A stretch of DNA of 64,000 nucleotides from Coix lacryma-jobi var. lacryma-jobi (taxonomy: Eukaryota > Streptophyta > Magnoliopsida > Poales > Poaceae): contig CM019827.1 in NCBI GenBank assembly GCA_009763385.1, positions 91,124,314 to 91,188,313 of the forward strand, given 5' to 3'. A program made the translations under genes and the position numbers. The notes beneath the pieces are model-generated. The model did not search any database, was not told where the DNA came from, and saw only the letters and a program-made list of their open reading frames with translations. Below are positions 9,554-18,945 of the stretch, piece after piece; the first letter of the stretch is position 1; each line of letters starts with the position of its first letter.

Positions 9554-11105
9554 TGCGGATACATGGGTGTATGCTGAGTCTTTGACTGATGAGTGATTGT
9601 CAACTAGGATAATGCGCATGTTCTTTGGCTTGTGTTGTGCAGGTGTCGAGCACGGATACAGTGATCGAAGGCAAGGTGAAGGTCAAGTAGAGACGTGCCG
9701 TGCCGATGGACCAAGAGTGGCGAAGGTCGGACGTGAGACTTGGACTGAGGGACCGGTGGCCGGAGGATCAGCTGTGGTGGCTGACAGCCTGGGACAGGGA
9801 CGAGCGAAGACTTGCGGGTGGACAGGGTGCACGGGCGGTGCATCCTTTCTACGACTCGGTTTGGTGGTTGAGCCATAGAAAAACCACCGAGTGGACGGTT
9901 TCCAGGTTTGGGCCTCAAAACCTGGGCACAGATGGTTTCTGAGTTTGGGCCACAAAACTCGGGCTGAGGACGGTTTCCAGGTTTGGGACTCAAAACCTGG
10001 GTGCTGCGGGTTTGCTGAGTTTGGGTCTCAAAACTCAGGCGATGGTCGGTTGGTTTCCCGGTTTGGGCCTCAAAACCGGGGGTTGACTGTGAAGGCTGGT
10101 TTCCTGGTTTGGGCCACAAAACCGGGGGTGCGACGTCCAGGAAAAGGACAAGCAGAGCGGTGGCGGCACGTGGCGGCAATCGGTGAGGTTGCATCGAGTC
10201 AACGCTACCAGTTGTGCGGGCGTGGCCGTCGGATCACCACCTACCATGAGTTGGTCCAGAATAACCCTAGGGTTTAGCTGTTTCGCTCTGTAATTAGTTA
10301 GGGGTAGAGTGGGAATTAGAATTAGGATAAGTAGGGGGGAGACACCCACCTCTCCATTCATCTCAGTCATTTGCTCTTTGCTTCTAGGGTTTCCTGCTCT
10401 CCCAATCCCCTGCTGTAGCTACTGAGATCCGCAGAGAATCATACCTCTGTGTACTGAAGATTTTGAGGAAGTGAGACCGTAATCTCACTGTTGTAGCATG
10501 TGGTAGCCACATGGTTGCAGATCGATGAGTTGATTCGCGTTTTGGTTCGTGTTCTTCGTTTCTCCGCGATTTTCCCGTCACTCGATCTCCCTCTCTACTG
10601 CGTCTTTGCGAAATCCGTTCGAATCAACTTGTTCTTTATAGTGAGGAGATCATTTCCACCGAAGGAATTCATCTAACTCCTCACGAACAAGTAGATTGGG
10701 TTGATTTCATTTTCGTGGTGCTTTTTCGTTCATACTCCTCCCCTTTCGATTTCCCGGTGTTTGAGTTGATTTGAGCAGATGATTTCTTGGGGATAGTCTC
10801 CTAACTACCTCGTGATCATCCTCTCCAAGTTTTGGAACGTAGGATTGAGTTTTGATTCGGATTTGAGAAGAGTTGTGCGAGGGGCGACCAAAATCGCCCT
10901 CATTGGGAGGTCGCGGACAGTCCGCCGTTCCTCCCGCGGACAGTCCGCGCGTCGGGGACTTGGCCAGAGCAGTGGCCGCGAGTCTCTGCTGTTTGGTTCT
11001 CGGTTGACCGGCGGACAGTCCGCCGGTATAAACCGCAGACAGTCCAGGACTGTCCGGAGGTGTTTCAGCAACACTGTTGTTTTGCTCTTTTAGCCGGCAG
11101 AGAGT
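9554..11105 (+). repeat. Element B 3' LTR, first segment
   Basis: Begins TGCGGATACATGGG right after the PPT (CAAGGGGGAGAT), matching the reverse complement of D's LTR end at 45241 and 54773. It contains the hairpin array (9902-10126) and the start of the CGGACAGTCCG palindrome array (from about 10914). It is cut at 11105 by solo LTR C and resumes at 43034. Confidence 0.9.
9902..10126 (+). repeat. Array of six hairpin units with compensating arms (element B 3' LTR)
   Basis: Six 24-nt inverted repeats at 9902-9925, 9939-9962, 9977-10000, 10015-10038, 10057-10080 and 10103-10126. Each has the plan arm-TTTGGG-CCTC-AAAA-arm. Arm pairs are CCAGG/CCTGG, CTGAG/CTCGG, CCAGG/CCTGG, CTGAG/CTCAG, CCCGG/CCGGG and CCTGG/CCGGG. 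A related seventh inverted repeat (GGTGGTT/AACCACC) lies at about 9862-9889. Counterparts occur in both LTRs of D (44628-44852, 54160-54384). Confidence 0.85.
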
Positions 11106-11213
11106 TGAAAGGTCCAAATTGCCTAGAGGGGGGTGAATAGCCTAATTAAAAATCTACAAAATTACTTAGGCAAACACTATTAGTATAACAAATGGCGAAG
11201 CTTCTTGCACTAG

Positions 11214-12750
11214 TGTTGTCGCAAAATGTGACGCCTCGCGTCAAGGCACACAGCAAGCCGAACGAGGCTGGCTTCAATCGGGTGCCCGGAACGTACTGAA
11301 TCCGGAGACGTGCCAGTCGGTTTGACCTGAATACCAACAGGGGATAAAAATATGAGAATACCTTGGAACATGATGGGTGAGACCAGACAGTTCCATATGT
11401 ACGGCTTTGAAAGCCAATCGCGACGGCACACAGCTATAGAAGTTGTTTGTCGGAACAAATTTATAATGTCATTCGGCAAGTGTAAAAGATGAAACTCATA
11501 AACATATTGAATGTCGAACGCATATGTAACAGAAGGATAAAGAGGGCAACTTGTAAATATAAATCTATGCAGATAACATATGCATAGGCTAATCCAGCTA
11601 CTCTGCCAAACGTCTAGCCTTCATAAAACCCGTCAGGTGCAAACTCAAGCAAAGCTAATCCACCGCATGATACCACTTGCTATAAATCTACACCACTCCT
11701 TATAATTAGATTAATCCACCGCATGATACGATCTAATTATAAGAAGCTAAAAGCACACGTACATCTGAACAAATCTATATGTACTCATTACTCATGTAAG
11801 CTTAACCAGAATCGGCAAACTAGCCGAACTGGGGTCCATGAAGAAGAAACATACAAGCTAAACATGGTTAAACTAATCTAAAACCTGCACCTGCCGCATG
11901 GCACCCAGCTCTATCAAAGCCTAAACATGATCGACATGCATGAACCCACAACATGTAACAATCTAGATTGAAAGTCAGTTCGACCAATATGACCTTATAA
12001 TCAGCAAAGCACAAACAAACTTGTGCGACAAGGCCGAACGAAGATCAATCTAGATTGGGCAAAAGGTGTTGTACGAATTAAATGAATAAAACATATAACA
12101 TATGATAACTTGATGAATCTATTAGATCTGCCAAATCTAACAGAGCCGATAACTATTTTTACTCATGACTTAATCCGCCGCACGATACAAGGCATAAGCA
12201 AAAACTTCCCGTCATAAGCTTAAATCTGCCGCACGATACTAAGCTTTATGTACGAGACTACTTGCATCATATCTAAATCCACCGCATGATACTAGACATG
12301 ATAGCAAGGTTGCCGGTACTTACGGAGGTCGATGGATCGATGATTCCTCTCGAAGAACTCGACGACACGACTAGGGACTCGAAGATGGTACGGGGCCGGT
12401 TTGTATTGATGTGGTTGTGAACAATTTTACAATGGTCAAGGGCTTATATTTATACCCTGGACGAAACATGAATCCTAGACGATTACGACTTAAAATAAGG
12501 AAAAATATAAATCATATTCCTAAACCTTCGGCGCCTTCCATCTTCACGTATCTTCCTGTGCAAGCCGGCTTTACCTACATCATTCATCTCCCGAATGGGG
12601 CCACTGCTTCACGAAATAGCCGACCGCACAAGTACTCACCGAAAGTCTTAAGGATCAAACAGCCTCCCGAATGCCTACTGAATCCTTCTCTTCTCCGCTG
12701 GCTGGACCCATCTGTCATACCTTCATGTGTGCGAAAATCTGGTGTTAACA
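11214..12750 (-). repeat. Element E 3' LTR
   Basis: 1537 bp, plus strand from TGTTGTCGCAAAATG to GGTGTTAACA. It matches 39421-40956 with differences of roughly 1-2 % by eye. It contains five dispersed copies of a 17-mer AATCYRCCGCAYGATAC at 11657, 11713, 12172, 12223 and 12276. Confidence 0.9.
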
Positions 12751-12766
12751 CATGCCCCCTAATTTT
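12751..12766 (-). other. Element E polypurine tract
   Basis: On the minus strand the sequence before the 3' LTR reads AAATTAGGGGGCATG, a purine run abutting the LTR, as expected for plus-strand priming. Confidence 0.65.
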
Positions 12767-12998
12767 GGGATAAATGTTTATTCCAAAATTTCTTTTCCTT
12801 TTCGTACTGACGTGGAACCTCCAGAAGCATCCGTCTTCACTCGTCATAATTACCGTACCCACCGATTCATCTCCCGATGCACTTGGGATGCTTTAAAATC
12901 CCCTTCTCCCTTACTCCGGCTTTATACATTTCGAACTCCCCTGCTTCTATCTCAGAGCCAGAAATTCTTCTCCTTCCTCACCATCAATCAGATACAAA

Positions 12999-13671
12999 AT
13001 GTCTTCTGAGGCAAGCCGCAATAACCTCGAGCTCGGGGCTTCCAGTACTTCTAGGAGAAGGTTATCTCCTAATCATTCCTGCTCCAAGATGAACCAGTCG
13101 CCCTCACATTGTTGTTCTTGTTTAGGAGGATTGATGATGATCTTCCCGAGGCCCTGACTCAGAAGGTCACAGATCTTCAATTTAATCTAGAAAGGAGGAA
13201 TCGGGAGATTACCCGAATCTCTCTAGAGCGTGATGCCGCTCAAGAACAGGCTATCGGTAAGTATTTTTCCACTGTTCTTTCCCTATTCTTCTTTCTTGTT
13301 TTACTGATCCTTCCACCTTTTCAGCTCTGGAGGCTAATCTTCACTCCCCCGAAGTCGCCATTGCCGATCTTGCCGTTACAGCCAATGTGCCAGGTACATC
13401 GGCTCTGAGGCGGGTGAACGAGGTCAACCAGGTTCTCCCCGACATCTCCAGGGCTGGCATGGGTTACGACGCAGCACTCGCCTTCAACGCTGTCCGGATC
13501 CACTCCGGTGCTGACTACCGTCACTTCGACGTTTGCGAGCGAGGATTAGAATTCAGGGTGGCACACTCTGTCGATGACATGAAAGAAGCTGGAACAGATC
13601 TAGCCGATTCCTTTGACTTTGATCTTCCGATTAGGAACAGAATAGAATGGCAAACTAACTTCCTATTGTAA
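12999..13671 (+). CDS. Antisense ORF 1 in element E, with probable introns
   Basis: Unknown function; opposite in strand to E's gag. A possible start is ATG 12999 (MSSEASRNNLELGASS). A probable intron ends TTGTTCTTGTTTAG near 13125; the next exon encodes a charged, coiled-coil-like stretch (EALTQKVTDLQFNLERRN). A clear small intron follows at 13257-13324 (GTAAGT ... CTTTTCAG, 68 nt). Joining across it keeps the frame into a C-terminal exon (ALEANLHSPEVAIADLA ... NRIEWQTNFLL) that stops at 13669-13671. A poly(A)-like AATAAA follows at 13690-13695. It may be the antisense extra ORF known from some Tat elements such as Grande, or a captured host gene fragment. Confidence 0.55.
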
Positions 13672-13828
13672 CTTGCTTTCCTTTTTGTAAATAAAATCTT
13701 CGTCCATCAAGTTGTGGTTGATCCTTCGAGATCAATATGCGCTCTACTCCACGCATCAGCCACCGACTCTCTGCCCATTTAAGTAGTGATGCACATTTTA
13801 TCGGCTATTATTAATAATTATGCTCAAT
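13595..13828 (+). repeat. 234-bp duplicated segment of E, left copy
   Basis: Matches 18282-18515 with three mismatches by eye. It flanks element G and contains the end of antisense ORF 1 with its stop and AATAAA signal. Confidence 0.9.
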
Positions 13829-13829
13829 G

Positions 13830-16800
13830 TCAAGCTTCGAGATCAATAATGACGGCGTATGCTATTTTCTCAAGCTCCGAATAATTTCTCTTTGGACCTT
13901 CGAGGGTTTCTGAAACATAGTACACGGGGGCTTGTCTGGTCTTGTTGCTTTCGCGGAGCTCCTTGATGAGGACTGCGCTTGCTGCGTGGGGCGAGGCTGC
14001 GACGTAGAGTAACAATAGATCTCCCTTGCTTGGGCTGGTTAGAGAAGTCAAGCTGGTCAGATACTTTTTTAGCTCCTCGAAGGCCTTTTGTTGCTGGGGA
14101 CCCCAATTAAATGGAGCGTTGCTTCTGAGTGTTTCGAAGAAGGGTAACCCTCGCTCTGCGGATCTTGAGATGAATCTGCTAAGTGCTGCTAAACGACCAG
14201 TCAGACGCTGAGCTGCTTTCTTGGTCGCCGGAGGTTCTATGTTCATGATGGCATCAATCTTCTCAGGGTTAGCTTCGATTCCTCTGGCTGAGACGATGCA
14301 ACCTAGCAATTTACCTTCGCTTAACCCGAAAGCACATTTTTCTGGGTTTAGTTTTAGTCCGGCGGACCGGAGGTTGCTGAACACCCTCGATAAGTCTGAT
14401 ATGTGGTTTTCTTTTAGTTCACTCTGGACAACTAGGTCATCGACATAAGCAGAGACAGCGTGTTCATCCTTGAAAACTTCAGAGGTCATGCGAGCGAAGG
14501 TTGAGCCTGCATTTTTCAAGCCTTCTGCCATTCTTCGGAAACAAAAGGTGCCCGAGGGTGTGATAAAACTTGTTTTTTCCTCGTCTTCTTCATGCATCCA
14601 AATCTGGTGATAGCCTGAAAAGCAATCGAGGAGGGATAGCATTTGGCAACCTGCCGCTCTGTCGACCAGGGTGCTTATGTTTGGGAGAGGGAAGTCATCC
14701 TTCGGACAGGCTTTGTTCAAGCAAGTGAAATCCACGCACATTCGCCATTTTTTGTTCTTCTTTTGGACTAGGACCACATTTGAGAGCCAAGTTGGGTATT
14801 TGACTGGGCGAATGACGCCTGCGTCCAAAAGCCTTTTTACCTCAGCCTTTGCTGCCTCTTTTCTTTCTTCTGACATCTTGCGAAGCTTTTGTTTGATTGG
14901 GCGATAGCCTGTTTTGATGTTCAGGCTATGCTCGATCATTGATCTGTTGACTCCTTTTAGGTCTTCTACGGACCAAGCGAAGGTGTCCGAATTTTCTCTA
15001 AGGAAGGTGACGAGGTTGCCTTCTGATTGAGGGTCTAGATTGGCTGAGATGATTACCTTTCTTTCGGTGTTACCCTCGAAGAGTTGGACTTGTTTGGTTT
15101 CCTCCTTTGGCGCTGCCTTCACTCTGTCATTGCAGACTTCACCCTCGTCGCTGATACCGGGGGTTGGAGGTTTTGACAAGTTGTGTACATTACGTTGCCC
15201 CGGGGCTACGTTCCCTTCAGCTGCCCTTGCAATATCTTGGTCCCCAAATACTGCGACCACACCCTTCGGAGCAGGAAGCTTCATGCATAGGTAAGCGGGA
15301 TGGATGACAGCATTGAATGCGTTTGTGACCCCTCGGCCAAAAATGGCATTGTATGGGTAGAACATGTCGACGACATCAAATGTTATGTGCTCAGTCCTGC
15401 AGTTGATTTGGTCGCCCAAGGTCATGGGCAGAGAAATTTTTCTGACGGCTCTCACTTGTTGACCACCGAAGCCGTATAGGGGGTTGTCAGCAGGATGCAG
15501 AAGGTTCCTGTCAAGCTTCATGCTGTTGAAGGTTGAAGCGAACAAGATGTCAGCGGAGCTTTCTTTATCGACCAGTATTTTGGTGATAGTCCATCCAGCG
15601 AGGTTGGTTTCGATCACCATAGCGTCGGTGTGAGGGTAATCTCTTAGCTTCATGTCACTGGAATCGAAGGTTATGGGGATGTGAGACCAACGACCGAATC
15701 TATGTGGTCCTTCGACGGCCACATGGTGAACTCGCCTAGCATGTTCCTTCCTCTGCCGTTTGTTACCATGGTCCTCATTTGAACCTCCGGTGATAGCTAG
15801 AATCACACCGAAGGTTGAAGTTGGATTGTTGATGGTCGTTTGGCTCGGGGCTTCGGCTTTAATAGGTTGTGGTGCTGGTAGCGCGGGGATTGGCGGTGGT
15901 GGTGGTAGAGCGTTGTTGGCTTGGTGGGTTGTTGGAATTTGGTTTTGAGGGGTTGTTGGGTATGTAACTGTGTAAGGTGGATTTTGGCGTTGTGGGATGG
16001 TGGTCGGATGATAAGAGGTTTGGTTGTAGAGTGGGTGATGAATGTAAGTGGGTTGTTGTGAAGGTAGGCCGTAGTTTATGGGGGTGTAGTGGTATGGGGG
16101 ATTTGGTGGGTGGAAACTTGGTTTTCTGGTGTGGTTGATGGTTCGGGTGTCCGACGAAGCAGCTTTCCTGGATTCCTGGTACTCCTTTCCCTTGGCGAAG
16201 CATTCGCATTGCTTTGTTGTGTGTCCCTTTCCCATCCCACAGAAGTGACAATACATTTTGGGCGGATCTCGCTGCTGGTTCCGCTGATTCGGCGGAGGTG
16301 GCAAACCCTGCGGGGCTTGGTTGCTCAGAGGTTGAGCATCCCGTCGTTGATCCTCGTAATTTGTTGCTTTGTTGATTGCACCGACGTTGCTTTGCTCTTG
16401 GCGAAGGTTGCTTTCTCTCGGTTGAGGCCTCGGCTGTGGCTTCTGGTGTGACCTCCGAGCATCGGACTTCGCTCGGAAGTCCATGTCTGCTCTACAGTAT
16501 CTTTCCATTGTCTCGTGTAATTCTTCAATTGTATTTGCCGGCTTCCGAGCAAATTTCGAAGAGCACGGGCCGGGACGAAGGCCGCTGACTGCAGCGAAGA
16601 TGACAGCCTCGTCGGATATCCCCGGGGTTCTTGCTCTGATTTGAATGAACCTCCGCCAGTAATCTTGAAGTGGTTCGCGCTCTTCTTGTTTGCAGTTAAA
16701 CAACTCAATGGGGTTTGATGGAGCTGGCGTGATGCCTTTGAAATTTGTGCAAAGCCTGTCTCTGAGGTTGGCCCAGGAATCTACAGTTCCGGGGCGGAGG

Positions 16801-17600
16801 TTGCCGTACCAGGTTTGTGAGATGTCTCGCAGGATAATGACCAAAGACTTTGCCATTGTTGAGTCATCTCCGCCTGCCGCGGCAACTGCTGCTTCGTAGC
16901 TCATGATGAATTGACGAGGGTCAGAAAGCCCGTCGAAGCGAGGTAGGTTTTGTGGGTTGTAGCATGGTGGCCAGGGTTGGGTTTGGAGTATTTGGGAGAG
17001 TGGAGACTTTGGGTCGTAGGGCATTTGGTGTTGTTGAGGCCTTCGTTGGTTGCGAAGGTTTAGCTCTCTCCCATCCGGGTAGAGGTGGCGGAAGTTTGGT
17101 GGCCTTATAGGATGTGGTTGCGGGTTTATTGGTGGTGGTGGGGGTGGTGGATGGTGGCGTAGGTTGTCTTGATCCTGCTCATTCCCCTCCTGCAGCGGGG
17201 GCAACTCATCATTCCAGCCTTCGGCCTCGGCTTCTACCGCAGCGAGGGATTCCTCCATTCGGCGAAGCTGCTCTCTGGCTTCATCTGCCCTTTGTCTGAT
17301 CGAGCGTAATCGGTTATGCCTCTCGAGTTGATCCAGGCGCCTCTTCTTCTCTTGCAGTTCAGCTTCAAGCCTCTCGAGGGCCTCGAGGCCCATCTCCTCC
17401 TCATCTCCTTCCTCTCCTCCCGAAGTGTGAGGGTGTGGCTGTGTTGCCACTCGGGTTTGGGGGCTCTGAACCTGAGGTTCCGGGGTTACATTCTCAGCTC
17501 TCGGGGGTTGCACAATCTCCTCAGCAGGCGGAACCACTGTCGTCGTCTCTCTAGCGACGCGCTGGTCCCTCGCCAATGGTGCTCTTCTGTTTCCTGCCAT
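13830..17600 (-). CDS. Element G gag-protease-reverse transcriptase polyprotein, open but truncated in RNase H
   Basis: A single open frame of 1256 residues from ATG 17600 (MAGNRRAPLARDQR). An N-terminal heptad-like charged region (about residues 80-125) precedes the Gag capsid domain (WYGNLRPGTVDSWANL, about 260-280) and a zinc knuckle (YCHFCGMGKGHTTKQC, about 450). Protease lies around residue 675, where the usual DxGSS is DKESSADIL, so the active-site glycine is replaced. RT spans about 890-1100 with WRMCVDFTCLNKACPKDDFP, LLDCFSGYHQI and the active-site box AYVDDLVV (about 1052). RNase H has only begun (YVSETLEGPKRNYSELEK) when E sequence starts. The YLCMKLPAPKGV stretch after protease fits the Tat lineage. 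With no stop in 3.8 kb it is either recent or comes from a young source. An upstream in-frame methionine at 17696 lies within the LTR and is unlikely to be the start. Confidence 0.9.
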   Translation of the reverse strand: MAGNRRAPLARDQRVARETTTVVPPAEEIVQPPRAENVTPEPQVQSPQTRVATQPHPHTSGGEEGDEEEMGLEALERLEAELQEKKRRLDQLERHNRLRSIRQRADEAREQLRRMEESLAAVEAEAEGWNDELPPLQEGNEQDQDNLRHHPPPPPPPINPQPHPIRPPNFRHLYPDGRELNLRNQRRPQQHQMPYDPKSPLSQILQTQPWPPCYNPQNLPRFDGLSDPRQFIMSYEAAVAAAGGDDSTMAKSLVIILRDISQTWYGNLRPGTVDSWANLRDRLCTNFKGITPAPSNPIELFNCKQEEREPLQDYWRRFIQIRARTPGISDEAVIFAAVSGLRPGPCSSKFARKPANTIEELHETMERYCRADMDFRAKSDARRSHQKPQPRPQPRESNLRQEQSNVGAINKATNYEDQRRDAQPLSNQAPQGLPPPPNQRNQQRDPPKMYCHFCGMGKGHTTKQCECFAKGKEYQESRKAASSDTRTINHTRKPSFHPPNPPYHYTPINYGLPSQQPTYIHHPLYNQTSYHPTTIPQRQNPPYTVTYPTTPQNQIPTTHQANNALPPPPPIPALPAPQPIKAEAPSQTTINNPTSTFGVILAITGGSNEDHGNKRQRKEHARRVHHVAVEGPHRFGRWSHIPITFDSSDMKLRDYPHTDAMVIETNLAGWTITKILVDKESSADILFASTFNSMKLDRNLLHPADNPLYGFGGQQVRAVRKISLPMTLGDQINCRTEHITFDVVDMFYPYNAIFGRGVTNAFNAVIHPAYLCMKLPAPKGVVAVFGDQDIARAAEGNVAPGQRNVHNLSKPPTPGISDEGEVCNDRVKAAPKEETKQVQLFEGNTERKVIISANLDPQSEGNLVTFLRENSDTFAWSVEDLKGVNRSMIEHSLNIKTGYRPIKQKLRKMSEERKEAAKAEVKRLLDAGVIRPVKYPTWLSNVVLVQKKNKKWRMCVDFTCLNKACPKDDFPLPNISTLVDRAAGCQMLSLLDCFSGYHQIWMHEEDEEKTSFITPSGTFCFRRMAEGLKNAGSTFARMTSEVFKDEHAVSAYVDDLVVQSELKENHISDLSRVFSNLRSAGLKLNPEKCAFGLSEGKLLGCIVSARGIEANPEKIDAIMNIEPPATKKAAQRLTGRLAALSRFISRSAERGLPFFETLRSNAPFNWGPQQQKAFEELKKYLTSLTSLTSPSKGDLLLLYVAASPHAASAVLIKELRESNKTRQAPVYYVSETLEGPKRNYSELEKIAYAVIIDLEA

Positions 17601-17612
17601 TTCAAACTTCGA

Positions 17613-17632
17613 GATCCCCACGGACGGCGCCA
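17613..17632 (-). other. Element G primer-binding site
   Basis: The minus strand reads TGGCGCCGTCCGTGGGGATC, 3 nt after the LTR end and 12 nt before the gag ATG. This form is usual in Tat-type gypsy elements of grasses. I am not certain which tRNA it matches. Confidence 0.75.
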
Positions 17633-17635
17633 AGC

Positions 17636-18281
17636 TGTTGGATGCACACTTGCCGCAGCCTTCGCACTTGTGCAGTGTCGCGGTGAAGGTGACCAAGTGT
17701 CGGAAGCGGTAGCGAAGGTAAAGCGAAAGTGGAATGGTGCTCGATTCCCAAAAAAAATCGTGCCGTTACACTGTTCACCCCTTGGTATTTATAGGGAATA
17801 CCAAGGGACACGGGCCAAATTACAAAAGGGTATAGGAAAGATTCCTCACCTCCACGCAGGGAGGAAGGGCAAAAGCGTAAACACAAAGCTGAAGCGGGAA
17901 CCCGAATCGGCCCCCCTCCAATGCACCGCCACCTGGTTCTGTTCACCTTTGGGAGAGAGGGGCGGAGGTTTTGACCTTCGGCTGTGTTCGCCGGACCTTC
18001 GACTTCGCTTGCCTTTGGGCCAACGCACGCTCGTCGCTTGCTTGAACCTTTGCTCCAAGCGAGGTGGCTTTGTGAGCCAGCGAGGGTTGCCTGCAGTGCG
18101 GCTGTCGATTTAGACCTGCATGGAATGCAACAAGGCGACGAGGGTTGAACCCGCGTCCGGAGGTCAGGGTAACGATCCCGAAGGGGAGAGGGACCTCGCA
18201 AGGACACATAGAGTTCGGGAGGGTTATTTCTTTGGACACCAGCTCGAGCGGCGCCTCTGCCGAGGGTCCTTTTCCCCAACA
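17636..18281 (-). repeat. Element G 5' LTR
   Basis: 646 bp, TG...CA bounded (minus strand begins TGTTGGGGAAAAGGACCC and ends CATCCAACA). It includes a TATTTATA motif near 17785-17795. The plus-strand ORFs here look like shadows. No second copy of this LTR is in the window. Confidence 0.85.
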
Positions 18282-18515
18282 CAGATCTAGCCGATTCCTT
18301 TGACTTTGATCTTCCGATTAGGAACAGAATAGAATGGCAAACTGACTTCCTATTGTAACTTGCTTTCCTTTTTGTAAATAAAATCTTCGTCCATCAACTT
18401 GTGGTTGATCCTTCGAGATCAATATGCGCTCTGCTCCACGCATCAGCCACCGACTCTCTGCCCATTTAAGTAGTGATGCACATTTTATCGGCTATTATTA
18501 ATAATTATGCTCAAT
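18282..18515 (+). repeat. 234-bp duplicated segment of E, right copy
   Basis: Second copy of 13595-13828; after it, E continues. Differences are at the positions equivalent to 13657, 13711 and 13746 (one base each, by eye). Confidence 0.9.
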
Positions 18516-18945
18516 CATCTTCGCTTTGCAAGCAACCGTCGTAATTGGCCACCCCAGACTTGGGGTCTGTTGAATTATTCTCTTAGTTTTTTACTCATGG
18601 TGGCACCAGGATATTGTCCCTTCAGCTCTCCTGTCATCAGCGTCAATCGGTAAACGATCATTCAAAACTGAACAGCTTTTAGCCGAATCCTATCGGCTTT
18701 CCGACTTCAGAGTCATGATCCTCTTTAGTCGTCAAAAGTCCTGGCCTGGCCCAATACCAGCCCATAAGACGTGGAAGACCCCAATTCGATGCTTGGTCCT
18801 CCAGTGTGTAAGCCTTGGTCCTATAAATATGACCCTACGCAAGCTGTTATCCTTATCCCCAGTCAAATAGTTTGACTCACAAAAATTTCGTCTCCCGGCT
18901 CCTAGCTCAAATCAGAGAGAAAATTTCTTGCTTGCATTTCTACTA

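Larger units (their letters stand above)
13829..18281 (-). mobile_element. Element G: 3'-truncated Tat-type gypsy, inserted by a repair-like event
   Basis: On the minus strand: 5' LTR (18281 to 17636), PBS, and a single open gag-PR-RT frame that stops in RNase H at 13830. The rest of RNase H, integrase and the 3' LTR are missing. The truncated end is joined to E through a short patch (13835-13848, CTTCGAGATCAATA) that copies E sequence at 13724-13737. The whole insert sits between two 234-bp copies of E. A normal integration would give two LTRs and a 5-bp TSD. Confidence 0.85.

Noticed and set aside
9604..10194. Minus-strand ORF of 196 residues with repeated peptide words
   Set aside because: It is the translation of the hairpin array; repeats arise from DNA structure, and no domain is recognisable.
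13595..13828. The flanking 234-bp copies as LTRs of a small element
   Set aside because: They lack TG...CA ends, PBS and PPT, and both are collinear with E on their outer sides; they are duplicated target sequence.
17316..18113. Plus-strand ORF of 265 residues across G's gag start and LTR
   Set aside because: It is antisense to a well-supported gag frame and spans the PBS/LTR boundary; a shadow.
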